From Hyphomicrobiales bacterium (GTDB taxonomy: Bacteria; Pseudomonadota; Alphaproteobacteria; Rhizobiales; Beijerinckiaceae): a stretch of 51,970 bases of DNA. The stretch spans positions 1 through 51,970 of the forward strand of contig JAIXSM010000072.1 of assembly GCA_027484655.1 (NCBI GenBank). Direction: 5' to 3'. How positions within the stretch are numbered: position 1 is the stretch's first letter; every line of letters begins with the position of its first letter. Shown one piece after another: positions 45,169 to 51,970 of this stretch. Below the pieces are notes generated by a model that was given only the letters and a program-made list of their open reading frames with translations, made no database searches and was not told the DNA's origin. The translations under genes were made by a program, and so were the position numbers.

Positions 45169-45790
45169 TGCTCAATCCTTCCGGCTTCGCCAGCGGCGCT
45201 CGCGGCGCTCGGCGCTGGCGCCGCCGCCGGAGTGCAAATTCTCCGGCGGCGGGCTCCGAGTTTCGCTCGCCTCGCTTTGGACCTGCCCGAAGGCGCGATG
45301 GATCAACCACCTTCAGAACCCCAAAGCGACCGAACCTCAGCGTGCCCAACATGCCGGTGTGACGGCGCGAGCGTCATGGTGAATGTATTCACTGGGAAAT
45401 GGCGGGATCTCGCGCGCGCGGAACGGGGCGAGAGGGGCTGAGAAAGGGCCGAGAGCGCCAGCCGACAGACAGCGGCGGAACGATGGCCGCTGGCGCGCCC
45501 GGCCGAGGCCCGAGGCGGAAAATGGCCAGCGGCTCCAGAAATGGCCGTAGAGGCCCTTTTGAGCCCGGGGGGCTATGGAGGGGCGGAAAATTCTTTAAAA
45601 GCGATCTTAAAAGGGTCTGAGCCCCGGCGCGGGGCATTCGGCCCGAGCAGGATAGACCGGAGCCCCCCGAAACGACGTCGCCCGGCCCCAAAGGGACCGG
45701 GCGACGAGTTATCATGCATGAAGGCCGACGCCAAACTGCGAGAACTACCCGGGCGGCGACCATATCAGCCGCCCCCGCACGTACGTCGGC
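45169..45790. other. Gene-free regulatory gap between early and late regions
   Basis: No frame on either strand looks like a protein gene; the open frames are low-complexity Arg/Gly/Pro. Visible elements are GTGAAT-gt-ATTCAC at 45379-45392 (possible operator), GCCCCG-gcg-CGGGGC at 45621-45635, and the strong hairpin at 45676-45706. CTTTAAAAGCGATCTTAAAA at 45593-45612 is an A+T island in G+C-rich surroundings. The promoter of the Mor-like gene must be here. Confidence 0.5.
45676..45706. terminator. Strong hairpin ending the early phage transcript
   Basis: CGTCGCCCGG pairs with CCGGGCGACG (10 bp) around CCCCAAAGGGA, which itself can pair. It lies about 85 bases after the stop of the last early gene, on the minus strand followed by TCGTTTC. 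The T-run is weak, so Rho may assist. Confidence 0.6.
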
Positions 45791-46240
45791 TCAAGATGTC
45801 GTCTTTTCCTTAGCGATCAGGTACAAGCAGTCCGTGTCCCCCCTCGCATTATCCACCTGTTCTTTTATCCAGGTGAGGAGACCCACGCGGCTTTTCAAAT
45901 CATAGCGTCTGTCAATATTCAAAACGATGTCGGTTTTGATCGCCGCTATCAATGTCTGCAAGCCCATGGCCGCCATGTAGTTGTAAGCTTGCGCCTCCAG
46001 TATAGCGGCTTCGGGCATGAAGGCTAGGCGGCCACCTGCTTCCGTCACGCCGTTATCGTAAAGAAAATCTATAGCTTGCATCACGTCGCCAGATTGCAAA
46101 GCCATTCTGGCCGCTTTCTCAAAAAGCTCAGGCCGCACGTCGCGGGGGGCTTTCCCCCTATCATCGGTTGAAGCATAATGGGGCTCCGCGTCTTCGTTAT
46201 CGTGAGCGTCAACCGGTTTGGCGTTTGCGGGCTTTCTCAT
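45791..46240 (-). CDS. Phage early-region protein, unrecognised
   Basis: A 149-residue product beginning MRKPANAKPVDAHDNEDAEP, with GGAG eight bases before the ATG at 46240. A disordered acidic N-terminus of about 45 residues precedes a helical part (ELFEKAARMALQSGDVMQAI, then DFLYDNGVTEAGG). The end, TWIKEQVDNARGDTDCLYLI, gives no family. In Mu this interval holds semi-essential early genes such as the nuclease inhibitor gam, but I see no Gam resemblance. Confidence 0.7.
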   Translation of the reverse strand: MRKPANAKPVDAHDNEDAEPHYASTDDRGKAPRDVRPELFEKAARMALQSGDVMQAIDFLYDNGVTEAGGRLAFMPEAAILEAQAYNYMAAMGLQTLIAAIKTDIVLNIDRRYDLKSRVGLLTWIKEQVDNARGDTDCLYLIAKEKTTS

Positions 46241-46298
46241 TGAAATCTCCTTTGTGTTGAAAGTCTTGTTCGAAGGTGTGGATACCCGGCGCGCGCGG

Positions 46299-46883
46299 TC
46301 AGTTGGGGCGCGATTGCGCCAAAGGCCCGGTGAGGATGATGTGGATTGCTGCATCGAACTTCGCGAAGTTCTCCATCGCTCCGGCCACGAAGCTTTCGAG
46401 GTTCAGGTGGCCAGACTGTAATGCGGCGACGCCCTCAACGAGCCCGCCCAGTATGGCGCGCTGCTCAACCAGCATGAGCTGCTGTTGAGAGACAGTGAGG
46501 CCTTCGAACAGGTCTTCGCCACTCACGACCTTCGCTTTCGCCGCGTCCTCATTGCGCACTCTTTCGCCGGAAAGGACTGTCTCAGCGGTGGACTTTGCAT
46601 CCGCAATCGCGCGCTCGATCCCGCTTTGGATCGTGGCAAAGGCGCGTTCAAAGTCGCCAGCGCCTTTGCTGGCGAGGACTTCGTCCGCCTTGAATTTTGC
46701 GTCAGCGATGGCGCATTCGATGCCGCTTTGAATGGTCGCAAAGGCGCGTTCAAAGTGGCCACCGCGTTTCAAAGCAGCAGCCTCCTTCAGTGACGTTCCA
46801 AGGCGCTCTAACAGCTCATATTGCGCCGTGACGATCAAAACGAGTTGCTGCTTCGAAAGCAGCTCGGGGTTCGTAATTCTCAT
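46299..46883 (-). CDS. Phage early-region protein with tandem 34-residue repeats
   Basis: A 194-residue product starting MRITNPELLSKQQLVLIVTA at 46883 with GAGG upstream. Two copies of a 34-residue unit follow each other: HFERAFATIQSGIECAIADA and DFERAFATIQSGIERAIADA are their first 20 residues. The DNA period is 102 bases. The protein is helical throughout and may form a coiled coil. Internal duplication suggests copy-number variation. I do not recognise the family. It follows MuB by about 50 bases. Confidence 0.75.
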   Translation of the reverse strand: MRITNPELLSKQQLVLIVTAQYELLERLGTSLKEAAALKRGGHFERAFATIQSGIECAIADAKFKADEVLASKGAGDFERAFATIQSGIERAIADAKSTAETVLSGERVRNEDAAKAKVVSGEDLFEGLTVSQQQLMLVEQRAILGGLVEGVAALQSGHLNLESFVAGAMENFAKFDAAIHIILTGPLAQSRPN

Positions 46884-46935
46884 GACCAAACCTCTGTTTT
46901 TGTTAAAACAACGCAAGAACGCATACGCAACGGCC

Positions 46936-47673
46936 CTATGGGGCGAGCAAGCCGAGCGCCTGCTGACCGCCCCTGAGCTGACGCGCCGCAAGGCGCATAT
47001 GGTCCAGTTGAACCGGCCCCTTCCCGGCATGTTGCTTGGCCGCGCCGAGCAGCGCGACAAGTTCGCGGATGGATGTTTTGTCGCCGTAACGCTCGCCGGC
47101 CTCCCGCGCGTCGGGATCCATTACATCGTAGTCCGCCAGCAACAGCCGGTAGTCGTCTCGCAATGGATTAGTCAGCAAGACCTTCATCGCAATGCGACTG
47201 TCGATCTGCGCGAAGGCGGATTGCGTCGCATTGGTCCGTTTCAAAAGATCGGGGTTGCCGAACAGGATGACAGGAAGCCCGAACCGCTCCGGAAAATCGA
47301 CGATCTCGACAAGCACATCGAGGTCGAGGCGTTGCGCCTCATCAATAATGAGGCAGTATCCGCAGTAAGCCTTCTCCGGGAGGCTCCATTCCAGAACCTC
47401 GCGCACGTTCGCCGCCGGGCCGTAGCAGCCGCCAATGTCCAGGGCATGACCTATAGCGGCAAGCGCGCGTCGATAGGTCGAATGCCCCTTCGTTGCAGTC
47501 ACGAGGCGGCAATGATGATAGTTTTTGGAGAGCCACTCCGCCGCCGTGGTTTTGCCGATGCCGGGGCGCCCCAACAAGGCGGCGGCCGATGGGCGCGGGC
47601 CGGTGACGAATGCATACGCGGCTTCCGCCTTTGTGATCGTCGAGGTTCTTAAGGGTTTTGCGATGCTCTTCAT
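46936..47673 (-). CDS. MuB-like transposition ATPase (AAA)
   Basis: The 245-residue product activates MuA and selects target DNA. Walker A is GRPGIGKTT (about 35-43), Walker B is YCLIIDEAQRLD with Asp111 and Glu112, and a sensor segment VILFGNPDL follows. Mu B is 312 residues; this is shorter and lacks most of the N-terminal helix-turn-helix region, resembling the IstB/TniB-like MuB set of other transposable phages. Its ATG overlaps the MuA stop by four bases. Confidence 0.88.
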   Translation of the reverse strand: MKSIAKPLRTSTITKAEAAYAFVTGPRPSAAALLGRPGIGKTTAAEWLSKNYHHCRLVTATKGHSTYRRALAAIGHALDIGGCYGPAANVREVLEWSLPEKAYCGYCLIIDEAQRLDLDVLVEIVDFPERFGLPVILFGNPDLLKRTNATQSAFAQIDSRIAMKVLLTNPLRDDYRLLLADYDVMDPDAREAGERYGDKTSIRELVALLGAAKQHAGKGPVQLDHMRLAARQLRGGQQALGLLAP

Positions 47674-49658
47674 GCCGCGTCCTCTCCGGTTTTGAAGATC
47701 GATTGAAGCGCCGCCAATTGCTCGCGCGCCTCCCGGTCGCTTTCCTCGCTTTCCCGCGCCCGCCGCTGTTTCGCGGTTTCCTTCAGGCCGGCGGCGATGG
47801 CTTTGGCGTCATCGGAGGCTGTGACGCGCGCGCCTACTGGCGCTTCAGGCGGCGGTGGAAGCCGTGCGACGGCGTCCTCATGGGCGCGGGCGATGTCAAT
47901 CTGTGGCGCGCTCGCAAGGTGCGCCAGCGTCGCCCGCCTGTTTCGCTTGGTGGCCTCGGCGCCCCAGCGCGCCCCTTCGGGATCGAGCACGCCGAACTTA
48001 GGCTGCGGGCGTGCAATGCCAATCAGACGACCCAGCTCATCCTGGACCGGCAAGCCGTCGTAGCCGTGATATTTCGGCTTGAGGATGATGACGCGCTCTC
48101 CGATGTGCGATTTCAATTCGGGGCACGTCCAGAGTTCGCCGTCGCATTTTATGGAGCCCTGACGAAGGACGCGCGTTTCTGGAACGGAGAAGGCCATATA
48201 GAAGGCTTCAATCTCGATCTCGGTTTTGGTCCAGCCCGCTTCTATCGCGTCCTGATAAGCCTGATTGGGCGAACGCCCCTTCAATTGTGCGCCTGCGCCT
48301 TGCGCAAGCCCGTTGTAGAGCGCGATCGCGTTGCCCACGGCACGTACAAAGTCTTGCAATGAACGGGTATATGGCGCGATCTTGCCGGAGACAGTCGCCA
48401 CGCGGGGCTTCATACGGTCGCCGCCGGCATATCCGGGAAGCGCGCTCAGGTAGCGCTCGATTACCCTGAAGATGCCTTCAATCTGCTTTGCCGCCGCGTT
48501 GTAGGGGCGCGCCCGAATGACGCCGCTTCGGTTCTCAAAGTGCGTTTCCATCCCATGGGGTAGCAGGCTGAAAAGGTCTCCCAGCATATCGGCGAAGTTG
48601 TACTCCCCGCCGTTGTCAATATAGAGGTTCTTGGGGAGGCCCCATGAGCGGCACATTCGAACAAAACTGCTAATCACATCGACGTTTGTGATGCCTTTTC
48701 CCTTGGGCTTGATGACAACATCAAACCAGCACCGCTTTGTCGCGTTATCCAACCATGAAATACCGAACGCCCATTCTTGCAGGTCATCCCGGTCGCCGAG
48801 GAACATGTCCAATTTGGTCACGTCCCCATTGACGGACTGCATGGGCAACAGGCCGTCGATTGTGCGCTGGACGCGGGGGCGCATGTTGTCTTCGTAAGAC
48901 TTGCGGTCCTTCCGGAACTTCGCCGACATCCGATAGCGGCGGCGGTCTGGCGCATTGATGTAATGAAGCGGAAGGCTCAAAGCCGAAGCCGACGGTGAGA
49001 GCCCCAGACCTGCGCAGTGGTCCGAAAGCGCATGCTCTCCAAGGAAGCGAATGAGCTTTGGCGTTTCGAGCTGCGCATGAAGCCCGCGAATGAGGCTATC
49101 AAGTGCGCTATCCACCTTGGCGAGCGCGTCATCGCCGCCGCGGTCGCGGATCAGCTTGTCAATTTCCCGCCCTATGACGACGCGTTTGGCGCCCTTGTCG
49201 TCACGGCCCTTGCGCGCGAGCCCTGCCACACCCTGGGTTTCATAGGCGGCGATCCAGCGGTTGAGCGTGCGCGCCGGGCGCGCCTTCATGCTCCCGTCGG
49301 GATGGCGGAAGGGTTTTTTCGCCAGTTCCTTGACGATCCCGGCGCGTTCGCGTGACCCGCGCGGGGCCTCCAGCGCCGGCTTGATGTGTTCGACGTACCA
49401 GAGCGCGCGCCCGACGCCGCCCGGGGCGATCCGGGCCGGTAGCGCCGGCTCGCCTGACGCCGAATACCGCGCCCGAATGTGCTCGGGAAGGCTCGATAGA
49501 TGGACAAGGTAGGACTTGCCGCCCCGACCGCCCCGGCTTTGCGTTGGAGTTGTGCGCAGCGGCTGCCCCTGCATTACGCCCTTCGCGACGGCCTTCCGAA
49601 CCGCCCGTTCTGAGCAGCCTGCCAGTTCCGCGACCGCCGAGACTGTGAGCCACGTCAT
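47670..49658 (-). CDS. Mu-like DDE transposase (MuA)
   Basis: The 662-residue product is close to MuA's 663. The N-terminus (MTWLTVSAVAELAGCSERAV and the RGGRGGKSYLVHLSSLP wing, 1-60) is the Mu winged-helix that binds the enhancer. The catalytic core has Asp in VNGDVTKLD (Asp279), Asp in YIDNGGEY (Asp348) and Glu in AKQIEGIF (Glu394). The C-terminus (ARESEESDREAREQLAALQS...) matches the region that contacts MuB. All catalytic residues are intact. The start at 49658 overlaps the Ner-like gene's stop; the frame further upstream belongs to that gene on another phase. Confidence 0.94.
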   Translation of the reverse strand: MTWLTVSAVAELAGCSERAVRKAVAKGVMQGQPLRTTPTQSRGGRGGKSYLVHLSSLPEHIRARYSASGEPALPARIAPGGVGRALWYVEHIKPALEAPRGSRERAGIVKELAKKPFRHPDGSMKARPARTLNRWIAAYETQGVAGLARKGRDDKGAKRVVIGREIDKLIRDRGGDDALAKVDSALDSLIRGLHAQLETPKLIRFLGEHALSDHCAGLGLSPSASALSLPLHYINAPDRRRYRMSAKFRKDRKSYEDNMRPRVQRTIDGLLPMQSVNGDVTKLDMFLGDRDDLQEWAFGISWLDNATKRCWFDVVIKPKGKGITNVDVISSFVRMCRSWGLPKNLYIDNGGEYNFADMLGDLFSLLPHGMETHFENRSGVIRARPYNAAAKQIEGIFRVIERYLSALPGYAGGDRMKPRVATVSGKIAPYTRSLQDFVRAVGNAIALYNGLAQGAGAQLKGRSPNQAYQDAIEAGWTKTEIEIEAFYMAFSVPETRVLRQGSIKCDGELWTCPELKSHIGERVIILKPKYHGYDGLPVQDELGRLIGIARPQPKFGVLDPEGARWGAEATKRNRRATLAHLASAPQIDIARAHEDAVARLPPPPEAPVGARVTASDDAKAIAAGLKETAKQRRARESEESDREAREQLAALQSIFKTGEDAA

Positions 49659-49888
49659 TCGACGCTCGCCTTTTCGAATGACGCGGCGATGATCCGGCGG
49701 GCAAGCTCGCGGCTGCGTTCGCTGTTCCGGAGGCCCTTGAGCGCGTTTTCGGCAGTTTGCCTCGCAACGCCGTTGACTTGGCACCATGCATTTAGCGTAG
49801 TGCCCTGTGCGACGAAGCGGGCACGTACGGCGCGACATAGGTCTAATGAGCCGAGGGACCGGGGAAAATGGCGGACAGGCTTGTTCAT
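49655..49888 (-). CDS. Small DNA-binding protein (Ner-like)
   Basis: A 77-residue product with a predicted helix-turn-helix: GTTLNAWCQVNGVARQTAEN followed by ALKGLRNSERSRELARRI. Size and place, between the repressor and MuA, match Ner of Mu-like phages, which represses the early promoter late in infection. The ATG at 49888 lies next to the candidate operator at 49900-49908. It overlaps the MuA start by four bases. Confidence 0.68.
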   Translation of the reverse strand: MNKPVRHFPRSLGSLDLCRAVRARFVAQGTTLNAWCQVNGVARQTAENALKGLRNSERSRELARRIIAASFEKASVE

Positions 49889-49967
49889 GAAGCCACCAAA
49901 TCAGGTGCATCGTGTAAAATATGGGTTAAGATGCTCCAATTTTCGGAAGCTGTCAATGGCACCTGAT
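49889..49967. promoter_or_regulatory. Divergent early/repressor control region with paired operator-like sites
   Basis: ATCAGGTGC at 49900-49908 and its inverse GCACCTGAT at 49959-49967 flank the gap between the diverging Ner-like and repressor genes. The second lies at codons 2-4 of the repressor gene. TAAAATATGG and TAAGAT motifs in between could be promoter -10 boxes. Binding by the repressor or the Ner-like protein is inferred. Confidence 0.5.
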
Positions 49968-50399
49968 GCTATCGCTGTCGCCATGTTGCGCGACGTCATG
50001 AGGCTGCGCAGAGTTCAGGTGAAAGATGCGGCCGGCCGCCTTGGCATTTCCTACCGGCGGCTTCAGAATTATCTGTATGGGCAGAGCGACATGCCGCTGG
50101 GAGTATTCTTCGCGCTCGCTGATATGCTGGGCGTCAGCGTCGATTGGCTCAGAGCCAAGCCGCCCTTTGAATTTGGCCACTTTCAGCAGGCCCTTACAGA
50201 CGTGTTCGGAGATAAGTTGCCTGTCGCATCGATAAACGAGAACGGCTTAGCCCTGTCGGAGCGTCCGCCAGGCCAGGCGGCGGATCGTGCGTCCGCGGCA
50301 ACGCTAGCGCTTTTCATTCGCGATGCCTACAACACGCACCTCAACAGGGCTCTGAGAGTACCGCTGGACCCTACCGCTAGCGACCCGCCGAAACCCTAG
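49956..50399 (+). CDS. Phage repressor with N-terminal helix-turn-helix
   Basis: A 147-residue product starting at the ATG at 49956 with GGAAG seven bases upstream. Residues about 10-65 form a Cro/C1-type helix-turn-helix (LRRVQVKDAAGRLGISYRRL followed by QNYLYGQSDMPLG), and LADMLGVSVDWL is the typical end of such a domain. The C-terminus has no peptidase motif, so it is not a self-cleaving LexA-type repressor. It is divergent from the transposition operon and probably keeps it silent. Confidence 0.82.
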   Translation: MAPDAIAVAMLRDVMRLRRVQVKDAAGRLGISYRRLQNYLYGQSDMPLGVFFALADMLGVSVDWLRAKPPFEFGHFQQALTDVFGDKLPVASINENGLALSERPPGQAADRASAATLALFIRDAYNTHLNRALRVPLDPTASDPPKP

Positions 50400-50605
50400 A
50401 AGGCTCTGCGATGAGTTCCGCAATCGGTTCCGCAATAGCCCGTTCAACGCGCGTTCAAGGCATGCCTAAAACCCTATTTTCAGTGACTTAGCGTTACCGT
50501 CGTCGGGACTTCGGGTTCCGCAATCCCTTTCCGCCTTGCGGAACCTGCATCCGCTTGTTGTTCAGTCGTTTACGCCCGCACCGGGTCAAATAATTCAGAC
50601 ACGCC
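50400..50605. repeat. End region of the Mu-like element with GGTTCCGCAA repeats
   Basis: GTTCCGCAAT occurs three times in direct orientation (50415-50424, 50427-50436, 50515-50524) and TTGCGGAACC once inverted (50536-50545). CCGGGTCAAATAATT at 50581-50595 is the inverse of the repeat at the other end. Repeats this close to the repressor gene may be transposase end or enhancer sites. No gene is seen in the stretch to 50851. Confidence 0.55.
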
Positions 50606-50655
50606 GTGGCCATTTAATTTTGCGCGCTCCAGAGCGCGCAAAATTAAATGGCCAC
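50606..50655. repeat. Perfect 24-bp-arm palindrome
   Basis: The left arm GTGGCCATTTAATTTTGCGC plus GCTC is repeated inverted after a two-base spacer (CA). It would extrude as a cruciform or fold as a hairpin. The arm recurs with one difference at 51692-51715. It looks like two opposed copies of one mobile-element end standing head to head. GTGGCCA..TTGCGC motifs are typical of IS21-type ends, but no IS21 genes are present. Confidence 0.85.
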
Positions 50656-51721
50656 AGCTTGCAAGAACTATTTGGCCTTGGGTGGGCTTAAGTAATTGAT
50701 ATAATATAGGTTAAAGGGTGCTTTATCGCTTGGAGCCACAGTAACCCGAAGCTCCCGGCAGGGTTCGCCTAGGTCGTAAACTCATAAACGCTGCTTCAGG
50801 ATTCCCGAATTAGGTTTCTCATGATTCAAACTCCCGAACGGGAGCACTGGAATGGGCCGCTACGAGCTGACGGACGCGGAATGGAAGGCTATCGAGCCGC
50901 ACTTGCCGAACAAGCCGCGGGGCGTTCCCCGCGTTGATGACAGACGCGTTCTCAACGGCATCTTTTGGTTCCTGAGGTCAGCCGCCCCCTGGGCCGATCT
51001 GCCTGAGCGCTTCGGACCGCGCACCACTGCCTACAATCGCTTCAACCGCTGGAGAAAAGCTGGCGTATGGGACCGATTGATGGATGCAATCGTTGCCGCC
51101 CATGACGGCGATGTGCAGATGAGCGAAACCTCTGTTGTTCGGGTCCATCAGCAGGGCGCGACAGCAAAAAGGGGGATCAAGATCGAGGTATGGGTCGCTC
51201 CCGAGGCGGTCTGACGACGAAGATCCACGCGCTGGTCGACAGACAGGGACGACCCATCAGGCTGAAGCTGACCGCAGGCCAGCACGCAGATGTTTCCAGC
51301 GCACAGGACATGATCGCTGAACTTCCTGCCGGAGCCGTGCTGCTGGCTGACAAGGGCTGCGACGCTAACGCATTGAGGCAAGCAGTCAGTGAGCGCGGCG
51401 CATGGGCAAACATCCCGCCCAAATCGAACCGCAAGGATCCAATCTGCTTCAGCAGATATCTGTACAAAGCGCGCAACCTCGTCGAACGCTTCTTCAACAA
51501 GATCAAGCATAATCGGCGAATAGCACGCGATATGACAAAACAGCCGAGAACTTCCTAGCCGCTATACAGCTCGTCGCGGTTCGCATCTGGTTCCCCGCTA
51601 ATGAGTCTACGTCCTAAGGCGACAAAGCACCCTTCGGCCTATGTTTTGTCAATTACTTAATCCCGCCCAAGGTCAAATAATTCTTGCAAGCCGTGGCCAT
51701 TTGATTTTGCGCGCTCCACAT
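50629..51721 (+). mobile_element. IS5-type insertion within an approximately 100-bp imperfect inverted repeat
   Basis: The transposase remnant lies between AAGGGTGCTTTATCGCT (50714-50730) and its imperfect inverse GGCGACAAAGCACCCTT (51618-51634). Similarity continues outward for about 85 more bases on both sides (GAGCGCGCAAAAT, AAATGGCCAC, GCTTGCAAGAA, TTAAGTAATTGA), with roughly one difference in seven. So either the element has unusually long ends, or an IS5-type copy lies between the two ends of an older element. Confidence 0.65.
50852..51617 (+). pseudogene. IS5-family transposase, two-frame type, decayed
   Basis: Frame one (50852-51214) begins MGRYELTDAEWKAIEPHLPN, the IS5-type DUF4096 start. 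At GCAAAAAGGGGG (51164-51175) a -1 shift joins it to frame two (RGMGRSRGGLTTKIHALVDR), the normal IS427-group arrangement. Two lesions argue against activity: the first catalytic Asp, expected in a QMIDTSVVR-like string, reads QMSETSVVR; and near 51524 one base is missing, so frame two ends at 51558, while the expected end (YDKTAENFLAAIQLVAVRIW) continues in another frame to 51617. The second acidic site ADKGCD and the LVERFFNKIKHNRR Glu are present. Confidence 0.85.
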
Positions 51722-51970
51722 GTTGGCCACGTCGCGGATGAGGCCCGAGAGATCCAGCCGCGGCCGGTTGCGGATGTTGAGATCGCCCGCGCCAAGCGTG
51801 GCGAAGGTGAGCCCCTGCTCGTTGCGGTAACGCGCCGAGAAACTCGCGTCCCACGGTCGGTTCACGCCCGCCGACACGCTGCCGGAGACCGCGACGAACG
51901 TGTCCCGGTTCACATAATTATCAAAAACAAGGTCGCCGGTGTCGAGCTTCAGCTTGCCGGTCTTCGACCA
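51653..51970 (-). pseudogene. Fragment of filamentous-hemagglutinin/CdiA-like exoprotein, cut off by the inverted repeat
   Basis: The frame is open from the window's edge (WSKTGKLKLDTGDLVFDNYV) through RPWDASFSARYRNEQGLTFA and TLGAGDLNIRNRPRLDLSGL to IRDVANMWSAQ. It then enters the inverted repeat and ends at 51653. 'ATLGAGDLNI' followed by 'L-GLIRDV' resembles the late part of FhaB/CdiA-type two-partner-secretion proteins, where 'ATIG-G-I-V' and 'LNRD' recur. The 3' part is lost or lies beyond the prophage. The rest of the gene is outside the window. Confidence 0.55.

Larger units (their letters stand above)
40853..50597 (-). mobile_element. Compact Mu-like transposable prophage element
   Basis: The element runs from two tandem copies of an end-like sequence (40853-40913) to an inverted related copy at 50577-50597. 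In order of early transcription it holds a repressor (plus strand), Ner-like, MuA and MuB, two small genes, then a Mor-like activator, gpT, tail chaperone with -1 extension, tape measure and a small basic protein. Genes for packaging, portal, scaffold/protease, sheath, tube, baseplate, fibres and lysis are missing. The retained genes are intact and overlap by ATGA four times. Exact ends are inferred from shared AATTATTTGACCCGG sequences and could be off by some tens of bases. Confidence 0.82.

Noticed and set aside
45389-45763. A 124-codon minus-strand frame in the phage gap
   Set aside because: Pro/Arg/Leu low-complexity, spans two strong hairpins and has no start signal.

Overview
The window looks like a chromosome segment of an alphaproteobacterium of the Hyphomicrobiales (Rhizobiales) type. 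The grounds are very high G+C, the tRNA-Leu / tig / clpP / clpX / lon order, an S2 ribosomal protein with a helical C-terminal extension, an IalB-family protein, HspQ, a UDP-glucuronate decarboxylase, and CCCTC-type and REP-like intergenic repeats common in that order. I cannot name a genus from the sequence alone.

Layout. 0.3-4.5 kb: a three-gene ABC importer operon (binding protein, fused two-domain permease, ATPase) with a terminator-like hairpin after the binding-protein gene. 4.6-6.4 kb: MgtC-like and TerC-like membrane proteins. 6.7-10.6 kb: parE and a DEAD-box RNA helicase. 10.7-12.8 kb: UDP-glucuronate decarboxylase and a glycosyltransferase-like protein. 13.0-19.7 kb: the proteostasis block lon, clpX, clpP, tig and tRNA-Leu(UAG). 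19.8-22.8 kb: a TRAP transporter (DctM, DctQ, DctP) with a REP-like element inside the operon. 23-31 kb: a copper-ligand-poor multicopper-oxidase-fold protein, bifunctional NAD(P)HX repair enzyme, YciF-like protein, HspQ, an IalB-family protein, an orphan peptide-type binding protein and a FrnE-like thiol oxidoreductase. 30.7-34.6 kb: tsf-rpsB and a lemA-htpX pair. 36.9-40.4 kb: dnaE.

Two accessory regions deserve most attention. First, the last 173 bp of dnaE are present twice as direct repeats (34967-35139 and 36961-37133, three mismatches by eye). Between them lies an A+T-richer cassette of about 1.8 kb with one unrecognised 494-residue protein gene behind a near-consensus promoter. This is the signature of an element that inserted in the dnaE 3' end and brought its own replacement end, yet it carries no integrase. 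Second, about 40.85-50.6 kb is a compact Mu-like transposable element: repressor, Ner-like protein, MuA and MuB, then a Mor-like activator, gpT major head protein, a tail assembly chaperone with a probable -1 frameshift extension, a tape measure protein and a small basic protein. Terminase, portal, sheath, tube, baseplate and lysis genes are absent, but the retained genes are intact and tightly packed, with four ATGA overlaps. It could be a deletion derivative or a streamlined satellite of a Mu-like phage.

To the right of it is a tangle of inverted repeats, a decayed IS5-type insertion sequence, and a fragment of a filamentous-hemagglutinin-like gene that runs off the window.
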